From an uncultured Prevotellaceae bacterium (GTDB taxonomy: Bacteria; Bacteroidota; Bacteroidia; Bacteroidales; Bacteroidaceae), in assembly GCA_902784755.1 (NCBI GenBank), contig CACZVX010000038.1, positions 482 to 59,006 on the forward strand: DNA of 58,525 nt. The letters are read 5' to 3'. How positions within the stretch are numbered: the first letter of the stretch is position 1; every line of letters starts with the position of its first letter. A model generated the notes under the pieces. That model saw only the letters and a list, made by a program, of their open reading frames with translations. It ran no database searches and was not told where the DNA came from. Below, one piece after another: positions 34,262 to 41,291 of the stretch. The position numbers were made by a program, and so were the translations under genes.

Positions 34262-35278
34262 TTAAGGAAGTTCTGAGAAATGTTTCCGTCCGCGCACATA
34301 GTATTGCCACAACAGACTGTAGCGTTTGCGTCCGTCATCGGCTCCTGCTTTCCGCCCTTTCTGAATTTGTTCGCGCACTTCTTTAAATTCAGGAAGCCAG
34401 CGCTTGAAGTCGCGACGTGCCTTGTAGATTGCCTTGAAGTCACCCCATTTCCTGTTCAGGATAAGCGTCTGCCAGGCAGCCACATAGTCAAGCAGCCAGC
34501 GCCATCTCATTACGCCCTTCAGTTCTTCCTCCGGCAGGTTCTTGTAGAGCATCGTCAGGTTGTTGCGGAAATTCAGGTATGTCTTCATCGGATTGCTCTT
34601 CGGCAAAGTGCCGCCACCCACGTGATAGACCTCACTCTCAGGCAGACACACGATTTTCCTTCCCATGAGCCGCAACCGCCAGCAAAGGTCTATCTCCTCG
34701 TTATGGGCGAAGAAGCGGGCGTCCAGTCCTCCTGCGTCCCAGTAGTCTTTTGCCCTGATCATCATGCAGGCACCTGTAGCCCACAGCACTTCCGTGGCAT
34801 AGTCATATTGGCCATTGTCCTGTTCCACGGTCTCAAAAAGCCTTCCACGGCAGAAAGGATAGCCTAATCTGTCCAGATAGCCGCCACTCGCTCCTGCATA
34901 TTCAAATGAGTCCTTGTCACGAACGGACAGCAGCTTTGGCTGACAGGCACAAACCTCCGGATGCACGTCCATATACTCGATGAGCGGTGTCAGCCAATGA
35001 TGTGTCACCTCCACGTCGCTGTTCAGCAATACGTAGTATTCAGCTTCCACTTGTGCCAGAGCCTTATTATATCCTTCAGCAAAGCCCCAGTTCTTCTCCA
35101 GTTCGATGATCCCAACCTCTTGATGGCTTTTCCTTAGAAAATCCAAGCTTCCGTCCGTCGAAGCATTATCAGCCACAATCACCGTTGCCGCCCTTCTCGA
35201 ATACTCCATCACGGTAGGCAGATACCTCTTCAGCATCTCCTCTCCGTTCCAGTTCAATATTACAATCGCAACTTTCAT
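34262..35278 (-). CDS. Glycosyltransferase family 2 protein
   Basis: This GT-A fold transferase of about 338 residues opens with VAIVILNWNGEEML and has NASTDGSLDFLR, NWGFAEGYNKALAQ and NSDVEVTHHWL (DxD-like NSD). Further on it has ATGACMMIRAKDYWDAGGLD and FFAHNEEIDLCWRLRL. This is the rhamnosyltransferase-like subgroup of GT2 acting in cell-surface glycan assembly; donor and acceptor are unknown. The start is the ATG at 35278, with others 3 and 9 bp upstream. It lies 13 bp downstream of mtaB and is probably co-transcribed. Confidence 0.88.
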   Translation of the reverse strand: MKVAIVILNWNGEEMLKRYLPTVMEYSRRAATVIVADNASTDGSLDFLRKSHQEVGIIELEKNWGFAEGYNKALAQVEAEYYVLLNSDVEVTHHWLTPLIEYMDVHPEVCACQPKLLSVRDKDSFEYAGASGGYLDRLGYPFCRGRLFETVEQDNGQYDYATEVLWATGACMMIRAKDYWDAGGLDARFFAHNEEIDLCWRLRLMGRKIVCLPESEVYHVGGGTLPKSNPMKTYLNFRNNLTMLYKNLPEEELKGVMRWRWLLDYVAAWQTLILNRKWGDFKAIYKARRDFKRWLPEFKEVREQIQKGRKAGADDGRKRYSLLWQYYVRGRKHFSELP

Positions 35279-35291
35279 CATCCGCACTTCG

Positions 35292-36902
35292 TTATGGTTT
35301 CAGGTTAACGTCAGGGTTAGGGTTAACGTTAACGTTGAATTCCCCCTTCAGCGCTGATTTGTCGAAATTAAAATTCCCCAACCGCACCTTCATCAACTGA
35401 TTGTCATATTCTGCTTTTGCCTCACTCGGCGACAGCTCCACGCGGATATAATTCCTCGTGAAACCATGCATCGCCTTTCCGCGGGGAGCCTTTTCGAAGA
35501 GCACTTCCGCTTCCGTCCCGATGTAACGGGCATAAAAAGCCTCTGTCTTTTCATCCGAAAGGGCCAGCAGCCGCCGGGAACGCTCTTTCTTGTCCTGATC
35601 GCTCACCACATATGGAATCCTGAGTGCTGCCGTTCCCGGACGCTCCGAATAGGGGAACACATGCAGCTGCGACACGTCCAGTCCCTTCAGAAAGTCATAA
35701 CATTCCTCAAAACATTCAGGCTTTTCACCTCTGCAGCCCACCATCACATCCACGCCGATGAAGGCATCCGGCATCAGCTGCTTTATCAGTTCTATCTTAT
35801 GAGCAAAAAGTGCTTTGTCATAGCGGCGGTGCATCAGTTTGAGCACCTCATCACTACCACTTTGCAGCGGAATATGAAAATGAGGCATGAATGCACGGCT
35901 CCCGGCACAATATCTGATGAGTTCATCCGTCAGCAAGTCGGGTTCTATCGACGAAATACGATAACGGCTGATGCCTTCCACTTGATCCAATGCCTTTACC
36001 AAATCCGTAAACGACTCTCCTGTTGTCTTGCCGAAGTCACCGATGTTCACGCCCGTCAGCACAATCTCTTTTCCTCCTTCATCAGCTGCTTCCTTAGCCT
36101 GTTTCACCAGAGATTCAATTGTCGGATTTCGTGAAAAGCCTCTTGCGTATGGTATCGTACAATAAGTGCAAAAATAGTCACATCCATCCTGCACTTTCAG
36201 GAAATAGCGTGTACGGTTTCCTCGTGAGCAACTCGGCGCAAACGATTTGATATCTTTAGTCTTCTCTACCTTATAATATCCACGTTTTCCGTGAGAGTCA
36301 CGCTTAGAATCAGAAGAGTTCCGTCTCTTAGAGTCCTTGTGTTCCGTTAAATGAGACCCTGCTTTAGAGCCGCCCCTTATCAAGGGGCTCAAAACGTCAT
36401 TGTCATCGTCATAGTCATGGTCATGGTCATGGTCACCCCTTTGTGTCTTTGTGTCTTTGTGTTCCGTTAAATCGTCATAGTCATAGTCATGGTCATAGTC
36501 ATCGTTATCGTTAACGTTATCGTTAGGGTTAACGTTAGAAAACCTCTCACTCAAATACTGCACCAGATTTGCCTTCTCATGACTACCCAGTACCAAATCC
36601 ACCCCCTCAATCTTTACCACCGTTTCGGGTTCCAGTTGCGCATAGCAGCCCGTCACCACCACGAAAGCCCCGGGGTGCTGTCTCACCATCCGGTGAATAG
36701 CCTGACGACACTTATGATCGGCCACCTCCGTCACAGAACAAGTGTTGATCAGGCAGATATCCGCCTGTTCCCCCTTCTCAGCCGTGCGCACGCCCAACTC
36801 CTGTAACATCTTCCCAAAGGTAGAAGTCTCAGAGAAGTTCAGCTTGCATCCTAACGTATAATAAGCCGCCTTTTTGCCTTGAAAAGCACTCGTATCTATC
36901 AT
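35292..36902 (-). CDS. mtaB: tRNA (N6-threonylcarbamoyladenosine(37)-C2)-methylthiotransferase with an in-frame repeat insertion
   Basis: This 536-residue radical-SAM enzyme adds a methylthio group to t6A37 of tRNAs. The N-terminal MTTase domain has AYYTLGCKLNFSETS (Cys19), INTCSVTEVADHKCRQ (Cys54) and VVTGCYAQLEP (Cys86), the auxiliary cluster. The radical-SAM CxxxCxxC is DYFCTYCTI with the Cys five before (CDYFCTYC, about 241-248), followed by GVNIGDFG and the HFHIPLQSGSDEVLKLMHRR segment. A C-terminal TRAM-like part follows. Family members are about 430-450 residues. The excess is a D/H/Y/N-rich linker at about 123-207 encoded by an intergenic-type repeat, and a VN/PN-repeat tail at about 523-536. 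The start at 36902 follows the promoter at 36951; a start at 36953 would lie upstream of transcription. Confidence 0.92.
   Translation of the reverse strand: MIDTSAFQGKKAAYYTLGCKLNFSETSTFGKMLQELGVRTAEKGEQADICLINTCSVTEVADHKCRQAIHRMVRQHPGAFVVVTGCYAQLEPETVVKIEGVDLVLGSHEKANLVQYLSERFSNVNPNDNVNDNDDYDHDYDYDDLTEHKDTKTQRGDHDHDHDYDDDNDVLSPLIRGGSKAGSHLTEHKDSKRRNSSDSKRDSHGKRGYYKVEKTKDIKSFAPSCSRGNRTRYFLKVQDGCDYFCTYCTIPYARGFSRNPTIESLVKQAKEAADEGGKEIVLTGVNIGDFGKTTGESFTDLVKALDQVEGISRYRISSIEPDLLTDELIRYCAGSRAFMPHFHIPLQSGSDEVLKLMHRRYDKALFAHKIELIKQLMPDAFIGVDVMVGCRGEKPECFEECYDFLKGLDVSQLHVFPYSERPGTAALRIPYVVSDQDKKERSRRLLALSDEKTEAFYARYIGTEAEVLFEKAPRGKAMHGFTRNYIRVELSPSEAKAEYDNQLMKVRLGNFNFDKSALKGEFNVNVNPNPDVNLKP
35303..35335. 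repeat. GTTAAC/GTTAGG hexamer tract at the mtaB 3' end
   Basis: Degenerate hexamers GTTAAC, GTCAGG, GTTAGG, GTTAAC, GTTAAC run up to the core of the gene. Read on minus they give the C-terminal VNVNPNPDVN. The same hexamer type ends the mtaB internal repeat at 36511-36537. Confidence 0.8.
36282..36536. repeat. Composite repeat inserted in frame inside mtaB
   Basis: On plus the order is: a CCTTGTGTTCCGTTAAAT module (36335-36352), the 40-nt hairpin module (36361-36400), GTCATN hexamers (36397-36434), a second CTTTGTGT...CCGTTAAAT module (36439-36472), more GTCATN hexamers (36474-36512), and GTTATC/GTTAAC/GTTAGG hexamers (36512-36536). The same modules occur between genes at 39341-39675 and, in part, at 44259-44336. 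On minus the tract is open in the mtaB frame and encodes YD/HD/DD/ND dipeptides, two LTEHKD copies and LSPLIRGGSKAG. Hexamer changes keep the frame. Confidence 0.85.
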
Positions 36903-36950
36903 ATACCTTATTATATTATGAGATGACTCTCCATATTTTTTATTTTTCGG

Positions 36951-36980
36951 CAAAGGTAGTGCAAATGAGTGAAAAACAAA
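36951..36980 (-). promoter_or_regulatory. mtaB promoter
   Basis: On minus, TTTG (36977-36980) lies 18 nt upstream of TACCTTTG (36951-36958). Transcription near 36945 gives a leader of about 43 nt. Confidence 0.65.
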
Positions 36981-37180
36981 AATCTTTTTTTGATTTTTTC
37001 CGAGTGCAGCCTACCTTCATGGAGCAACGCGACATAAAGGTAGTGCAAATCGAAGACAATACAAAATAAATTCATTTATTTTTATAGATGAGACGCAGCC
37101 TATCTTCACGGCTCGAAGAGACGTAAAGGTAGTGCAAAATTTCGATTAAGCGAAGAGAAAGCAAATTAATTTGTTTTCTT
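36951..37180. repeat. Three tandem promoter-box units with palindromes of different sequence
   Basis: AAAGGTAGTGCAAAT occurs at 36952-36966 and 37036-37050, and as AAAGGTAGTGCAAAA at 37125-37139, i.e. at spacings of 84 and 89 bp. Each copy is followed 12-17 bp later by a palindrome whose sequence differs: AAAAATC/GATTTTT, AAAATAAA/TTTATTTT, and a 24-bp near-palindrome around CAAATTAATTTG. GCAGCCTAYCTTCA recurs between the units (about 37005-37018 and 37096-37109). On minus the box reads ATTTGCACTACCTTT, the promoter -7 region of mtaB. The remaining sequence up to 37517 shows no gene. Confidence 0.75.
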
Positions 37181-37517
37181 GAGCGTGAGAACGTACCTTT
37201 TTCTCTAAAAAATAATGTGTCACTGACCAACGAGAAGTAAATTTATCCAAATGAGCGAAAAAACAGCAAGAACATACCATGTGGCTCTTGCCGAATAGGG
37301 CCAGGGGCAACCAGCGAGAAATAATTAAGCGGTTCTTCCATCATTTTGCAATAGTGTACGCACACAAAATACACCTTTTAGGCTCTGTTAAGGCACACAA
37401 AAAACTTTAACTTTCATTCACAGTTTGTAAAATACTGATTTTCAATAACTTGCAAAAAAGTTACAAAAAGGCCTAAAAAAAAAGCTAAAAAAAAGAACGG
37501 CGTATCAAAAAAATGCT

Positions 37518-37525
37518 TACCTTTG
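37518..37525 (+). promoter_or_regulatory. Promoter -7 element for the small lipoprotein
   Basis: TACCTTTG lies 52 nt before the ATG at 37577, so the leader is about 46 nt. No clear TTTG box. Confidence 0.6.
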
Positions 37526-37576
37526 CAGCGTTTTAATAAACAAATGATTGTTTTACAGATTTAAAAAGCAAAGAAA

Positions 37577-37744
37577 ATGAAGAAATTAGTTTTAATGTTC
37601 GTAGCTATCGCAGCTATCTCTTTCGCATCTTGTGGTAACAAAACAGCTCAGGCTCCTGCTGAGGACACAACTGCTGTTGACACCGCTATGGTTGATACCG
37701 CTGCTGCTGATACCGCTGCTGCTGACACAGCTGTTGCTGAGTAA
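37577..37744 (+). CDS. Small alanine/aspartate-repeat lipoprotein
   Basis: This 55-residue protein starts MKKLVLMFVAIAAISFASC, a lipoprotein signal with lipobox FASC (Cys19). The mature part is GNKTAQAPAEDTTAVDTAMV followed by repeats of DTAAADTAAADTAV ending in AE. I do not recognise a named family, but short Ala/Thr/Asp-rich lipoproteins of this kind occur in Prevotella-like genomes. The signal peptide, promoter and following terminator support a real, separately expressed gene. A structural envelope role is only a guess. Confidence 0.75.
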   Translation: MKKLVLMFVAIAAISFASCGNKTAQAPAEDTTAVDTAMVDTAAADTAAADTAVAE

Positions 37745-37772
37745 TCAGAAAGCTCGAATTGAAAAAAGAGAG

Positions 37773-37812
37773 AAAGATGACCGCTGGGCCTCAGGCCTGG
37801 CGGTCTTTCTTT
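37773..37812 (+). terminator. Terminator of the small lipoprotein gene
   Basis: GACCGC pairs with GCGGTC, with a further GGCC/GGCC pairing inside, and flanking AAAGA/TCTTT adds to the stem. A T-rich tail follows. Confidence 0.75.
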
Positions 37813-37818
37813 TGTACA

Positions 37819-37945
37819 TGCATTACCCAATAACCATTAACCAATACCCATTAACCAATAACCATTACCCAATAACCATTAACCAATAACCATTACCCAA
37901 TAACCATTAACCAATAACCAATAACCATAAACCATAAACCATCAA
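37819..37945. repeat. Tandem ATTAACCAATAACC-type repeats
   Basis: About 125 bp of near-perfect repeats of CCATTAACCAATAA and CCATTACCCAATAA (14-bp pieces, 28-bp higher-order unit) lie between the lipoprotein terminator and the convergent BspA-like gene. No open frame of note. Slippage-prone. Confidence 0.85.
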
Positions 37946-37953
37946 CCACCCCC

Positions 37954-38478
37954 CTACTCCACAAGAATCTTGCGGGTAGATTTGTCTGCCATCTGCTGGA
38001 TATTGATTCCAGGCTTCGGCTTTTCTATTTTTCTTCCCGCCGTGTCGTAGATGGCCATCTCGCCCGTTGTGGCCTTTGCAGCAGAAATGTTGGATGCTGC
38101 ATCGTCGGCCCCCGTTACGATAAAACGGGAAATGGAGGCATTCTCAAAGGCATTGTCTCCGATGTAATACACCGACTGCGGAATTTCCAGCTCCTTCAGG
38201 TTCTTGCATCCCTGAAAGGCACCACGTGAAATACGGCCTACCGTGGAGGGAATCGTAAAGGTCTGCCGATCTGCCTCTGCCGGATATCTCACCAGAACAT
38301 AAGGGATTCCATTGCTGTAACAGGCATAAAGCACTCCATCGATGGTACGGAATTCATACGGATTCGTAGCCTTCACATAACCAGTTGGGAATTCACTCTT
38401 CATCTCAAGATTATCCTGAGCAGCCATCTCAAGAGAAGACAGACAAATCATCGGTAAAAGAATCAATAACTTTTTCAT
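37954..38478 (-). CDS. BspA-type leucine-rich repeat protein with a sorting-tail-like C-terminus
   Basis: This exported protein of about 174 residues has a signal peptide (MKKLLILLPMICLSSLEMAA). One to two BspA-like LRR units follow (FTIPSTVGRISRGAFQGCKN and LKELEIPQSVYYIGDNAFEN). The C-terminus (MAIYDTAGRKIEKPKPGINI ending RKILVE) has the shape of the short C-terminal tails seen on secreted Prevotella/Bacteroides proteins (Por/T9SS-like). It is much shorter than usual BspA proteins, so it may be a minimal or truncated member. Start at 38478; an ATG 9 bp upstream is possible. Confidence 0.75.
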   Translation of the reverse strand: MKKLLILLPMICLSSLEMAAQDNLEMKSEFPTGYVKATNPYEFRTIDGVLYACYSNGIPYVLVRYPAEADRQTFTIPSTVGRISRGAFQGCKNLKELEIPQSVYYIGDNAFENASISRFIVTGADDAASNISAAKATTGEMAIYDTAGRKIEKPKPGINIQQMADKSTRKILVE

Positions 38479-38569
38479 ATCAATCATTTTTATGTTATTC
38501 AAAGAGTTGTAGTTTGCGAATAATTCTTAAATCATAGTATTTTTAAAACCAACAAAAAGCCAAACTTAT

Positions 38570-38577
38570 TATATTTG
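38570..38577 (+). promoter_or_regulatory. Promoter -7 element for the metallophosphoesterase gene
   Basis: TATATTTG fits TAnnTTTG; the leader to 38634 would be about 50 nt. Confidence 0.55.
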
Positions 38578-38633
38578 CAAGAGATAAAATACAACATTTA
38601 TAATCTCAGACCATTTCAAACTGTAAATCTTAT

Positions 38634-39362
38634 ATGGAGCACAACGACATTCTCATCCTTCCCGACATCCACGGACGTCACTTCTGGAAGACAGCTGTCT
38701 CCAACCCTGAAAATTACGGGAAGATCATCTTCCTGGGCGACTATCTCGACCCTTATCCCTGGGAAGAAATCACCCTCCATGAAGCCTTTGAAAACTTCCG
38801 GTCCATCGTTGCCTTCAAGGAAGAACACCCCGATCAGGTCATTCTTCTGCTCGGCAATCACGACCTTCATTATGTAGATAAGGTTTATTGCGATTTGGCC
38901 ATGAGCACCCGCTACGACTACGACCACGCCGCGCGTAATGCCGACTTCTTCCATGCCCATCTGCCCCTGTTCCAGCTGGCCTTTCAGACGCAGAATGGTG
39001 ACCGCAGTTTCCTTTTCACCCATGCCGGCGTGACACAGATGTGGTATTATCAGCATGAGTCGGAAATCGGTTCCCTCACCGCTGACCATCTCAACAGTCT
39101 CCTTCTCAACAACATCCGCATTCTTGCCGATGTAGGCTATTACCGTGGAGGCTATGCCGACGGCGGCAGCATGGTTTGGGCAGATATCGACGAGATGCTC
39201 AACAGCGCCCCTATAGCAGGTTTTTATCAGATTTTCGGCCACACAAAACAGAACACCGACAATCCCATCATCACCTCCACGATGGCCTGTCTCGACTGCC
39301 GCCGTCCCTTCGTTCTTCACGACGGCACCCTCTCTCCCCTCCAGTCATCGTCATCGTCATAG
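38634..39362 (+). CDS. Metallophosphoesterase, C-terminus formed by a hexamer repeat
   Basis: This 242-residue calcineurin-like phosphoesterase has the di-metal motifs LPDIHGRHFW (DxH), IIFLGDYLDPYP (GDxxD), LLLGNHDLHY (GNHD), FLFTHAGV (H) and FGHTKQN (GH). This group hydrolyses phosphodiesters or phosphoproteins; the substrate is unknown. The protein ends LSPLQSSSSS followed by TAG. The five serines and the stop codon are read from the start of the GTCATC/GTCATA hexamer tract (from about 39345), so repeat growth would lengthen or cut the tail. No signal peptide, so cytoplasmic. Confidence 0.85.
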   Translation: MEHNDILILPDIHGRHFWKTAVSNPENYGKIIFLGDYLDPYPWEEITLHEAFENFRSIVAFKEEHPDQVILLLGNHDLHYVDKVYCDLAMSTRYDYDHAARNADFFHAHLPLFQLAFQTQNGDRSFLFTHAGVTQMWYYQHESEIGSLTADHLNSLLLNNIRILADVGYYRGGYADGGSMVWADIDEMLNSAPIAGFYQIFGHTKQNTDNPIITSTMACLDCRRPFVLHDGTLSPLQSSSSS

Positions 39363-39675
39363 TCATAGTCATAGTCATAATCATCGTCAAAAAAACTTTG
39401 TATCTTTGTGTTCAGTTAAATATCCCCGCTTTAGAGCCGCCCCTTATCAAGGGGCTCAAAACGTCATAGTCATCGTCATAGTCATTGTCATAGTCATTGT
39501 CCTTTAACCAGCCACGTAGTGGCGCTTAAACAGTTGCGAAGCAACGCTTAAACAGCAGCGAAGCTGCGCTTAACCCTTTATAAAGTCATAGTCATCGTCA
39601 TAGTCATAGTCAAAAAATAGCTCTGTGTCTCCGTGTCTCTGTGTACAAAAATGGTCATTGTCATAGTCATAGTCA
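39341..39675. repeat. Mosaic of hexamer, spacer and hairpin modules between two genes
   Basis: In order: GTCATN hexamers (39345-39390), a TATCTTTGTGTTCAGTTAAA module (about 39401-39420), the 40-nt hairpin module (39428-39467), GTCATN hexamers (39463-39500), the 22-bp hairpin array (39502-39576), GTCATN hexamers (39586-39613), a CTCTGTGTCTCCGTGTCTCT module (39621-39640) and GTCATN hexamers (39652-39675). The last tract ends about 10 bp before the next gene's ATG. No gene is supported in this 320-bp interval. Confidence 0.85.
39502..39576. repeat. 22-bp-period array of hairpins with changed but still paired stems
   Basis: Three 11-bp palindromes follow each other: CCACGTAGTGG (39512), TTGCGAAGCAA (39534) and CAGCGAAGCTG (39556). 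They are separated by the 11-nt spacer CGCTTAAACAG (39523 and 39545); the flanks are spacer-like (CTTTAACCAG before, CGCTTAACCC after). The 4-bp stems differ completely but each stays self-complementary around a GTA/GAA triloop. Confidence 0.85.
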
Positions 39676-39684
39676 AAAAAAATC

Positions 39685-40965
39685 ATGGAACAGAAACATA
39701 CCATCAAAGAAAGAATATTAGTAAGCGGTTGTCAGCTCCAGGAGCATTATGACACCCAGTTGTTGTATTTCACGTGCTCCTCCCTGAGCGACGACGACAA
39801 AAGGCTCTACCTCATCAGCAACCGTGACGGACACCCGAATGTGTTCTTTAAAGACCTGGAAACGGGCGAAGAACGGCAGCTGACTCGCAACCGGAAGGGA
39901 AATCTGAAGGGGTATGTCTATTTCGACGGCGTACTCAACGAGGGACTCAGTAAGGCCAGCGTCTGCCTGGATACGCATCGCGACCTTATTTATTATATAC
40001 AAGACACGCACATCTGTAAGGTGGATTTGGATGGAAACATTACGGTTATCGGTGAAGTTCCTGACAACCGGATGACGGCCTTTACGCATGTGAGTGACGA
40101 CGGGAAACTGCTCTGTGTGCCCATAACCGACGGCAGATGTCTCGATTTCGACCCCGAAACGGAAGGATCGGGCCTTGACAAACGACCTGTCTATGACATC
40201 GACGGACGTGTACAGGAAGAGAATCTGAGCAGCTATCTGTGTGTCTTCGATACGGAAAACGGCGGATTGCTGTATGAAAAACGCGTTCCTAAATGCTGGA
40301 TTACCCATGTGCAGTTCAATCCCAGGAATCCGAACCTGATCATGTATAACCACGAATGGCCCAGCTTCGACTGTGGCATCCGCAGAATATGGCTCTACAA
40401 TCATGAGACTGACCAGATCAGAAGAGTGCGCACAGAAGGTGTTGACACGCTGGGAGATACCAAAGGATATGCAAGGAAAGCTTCAGACTGGATCTGCCAT
40501 GAGATGTGGAGTGATGACGGGAATATCATCATTTACCACGGAGGCTATACAAACGGCCCTGCCCTGGTGGGAAGATATGATTTGAGCCGTGACAGCTATT
40601 GGGAAATCGCATTGCCCGATGAATACAAGGCATACGGACATTTCACGATGGACCATCAGCAAGTATTGTGCTGCGACGGCTATTTCAAGTTTGCCGATGA
40701 TGTGAAAATCGTGCGTGAGAACAGCACCGACAATGGTCCCGACCCCCATAAAAAGGACGGTGAATACATTTCGCGCGTAGTTCCTGACTGGGATAAAGGC
40801 CTGCTCCAATGGCAGCCCCTGTGCAAGCATCGCAGCGACTGGCTGGGACAAGACGCCCATCCGCATCCCGTCTATAACCACGCCGGCACCCACATCTATT
40901 TCAATAGCCGCAGCGAGCAGGATGTGAAGGTGTATTGCATCCCCGCAATCCCAGATTTTCGGTGA
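39685..40965 (+). CDS. PL22-like oligogalacturonate lyase family protein
   Basis: This 426-residue beta-propeller protein resembles oligogalacturonate lyases (PL22), which cleave unsaturated pectin oligomers in the cytoplasm. Supporting segments are RLYLISNRDGHPNVFFKDLE, HVQFNPRNPNLIMYNHEWPS, CGIRRIWLYNHETDQIRRVR, SDWICHEMWSDDGNIIIYHG and the C-terminal AHPHPVYNHAGTHIYFNSRS. The His residues in CHEMWS and HPHPVYNH are candidates for the metal/catalytic site known in this family. No signal peptide is visible, consistent with a cytoplasmic place. Its upstream region is filled with hexamer repeats. A generic TolB-like propeller is the main alternative. Confidence 0.7.
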   Translation: MEQKHTIKERILVSGCQLQEHYDTQLLYFTCSSLSDDDKRLYLISNRDGHPNVFFKDLETGEERQLTRNRKGNLKGYVYFDGVLNEGLSKASVCLDTHRDLIYYIQDTHICKVDLDGNITVIGEVPDNRMTAFTHVSDDGKLLCVPITDGRCLDFDPETEGSGLDKRPVYDIDGRVQEENLSSYLCVFDTENGGLLYEKRVPKCWITHVQFNPRNPNLIMYNHEWPSFDCGIRRIWLYNHETDQIRRVRTEGVDTLGDTKGYARKASDWICHEMWSDDGNIIIYHGGYTNGPALVGRYDLSRDSYWEIALPDEYKAYGHFTMDHQQVLCCDGYFKFADDVKIVRENSTDNGPDPHKKDGEYISRVVPDWDKGLLQWQPLCKHRSDWLGQDAHPHPVYNHAGTHIYFNSRSEQDVKVYCIPAIPDFR

Positions 40966-40991
40966 ACAGGGACAGACCTGCGTTCACCCCC

Positions 40992-40999
40992 TACCTTTG
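40992..40999 (+). promoter_or_regulatory. Promoter -7 element for the zinc-ribbon microprotein
   Basis: TACCTTTG, about 37 nt before the ATG at 41036. Confidence 0.5.
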
Positions 41000-41035
41000 A
41001 AACTATATGGAGTTTAACTTAAATGGAATAAGCAT

Positions 41036-41146
41036 ATGAAACCAGACGAATCAGGGCGTTGCCCGTATTGCGGAAGTGAGGACGTGGATTACTACGAGGA
41101 CGGTACGGCCGAGTGCTATGAGTGTGGCTGCCGCTGGAGATATTAA
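41036..41146 (+). CDS. 36-residue zinc-ribbon microprotein
   Basis: ATG at 41036 opens a short frame, MKPDESGRCPYCGSEDVDYY followed by EDGTAECYECGCRWRY and TAA. Two CxxC knuckles (CPYC and CYEC) 19 residues apart (first Cys to last) form a rubredoxin-like zinc-ribbon typical of tiny nucleic-acid- or protein-binding proteins. It has its own promoter-like element and separate spacing from neighbours. Function unknown; such ribbons are easily missed by gene callers. Confidence 0.7.
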   Translation: MKPDESGRCPYCGSEDVDYYEDGTAECYECGCRWRY

Positions 41147-41263
41147 CACCCTCGGTTTATTTGTAGGTGAACGCAAAAAGATAGCCGAAAAATAATATCG
41201 GCAAAAGTCCAGATTTCACCCTTTTTTGAAGAAATAAGTACGCGGTTTTTGGGAGAAAGAATG

Positions 41264-41271
41264 TATCTTTG
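41264..41271 (+). promoter_or_regulatory. Promoter -7 element for the GH2 gene
   Basis: TATCTTTG lies 20 nt before the ATG at 41292, so the leader is about 14 nt. Confidence 0.6.
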
Positions 41272-41291
41272 CAAAAAATAATCGTACTGTC

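Noticed and set aside
35303-35335. Telomere-like GTTAGG repeats
   Set aside because: Only two GTTAGG-type units exist in a mixed GTTAAC tract inside a coding end; no chromosome end context.
36903-36953. 17-residue N-terminal extension of MtaB
   Set aside because: Lies upstream of the predicted transcription start, and family members begin at the MIDTSAFQG-type Met.
37819-37945. CRISPR-like array
   Set aside because: The repeats are contiguous low-complexity units with no unique spacers, and no cas genes are present.
39502-39576. CRISPR array with short spacers
   Set aside because: Here the constant part is not palindromic and the variable part is; 11-nt units are too short for CRISPR.
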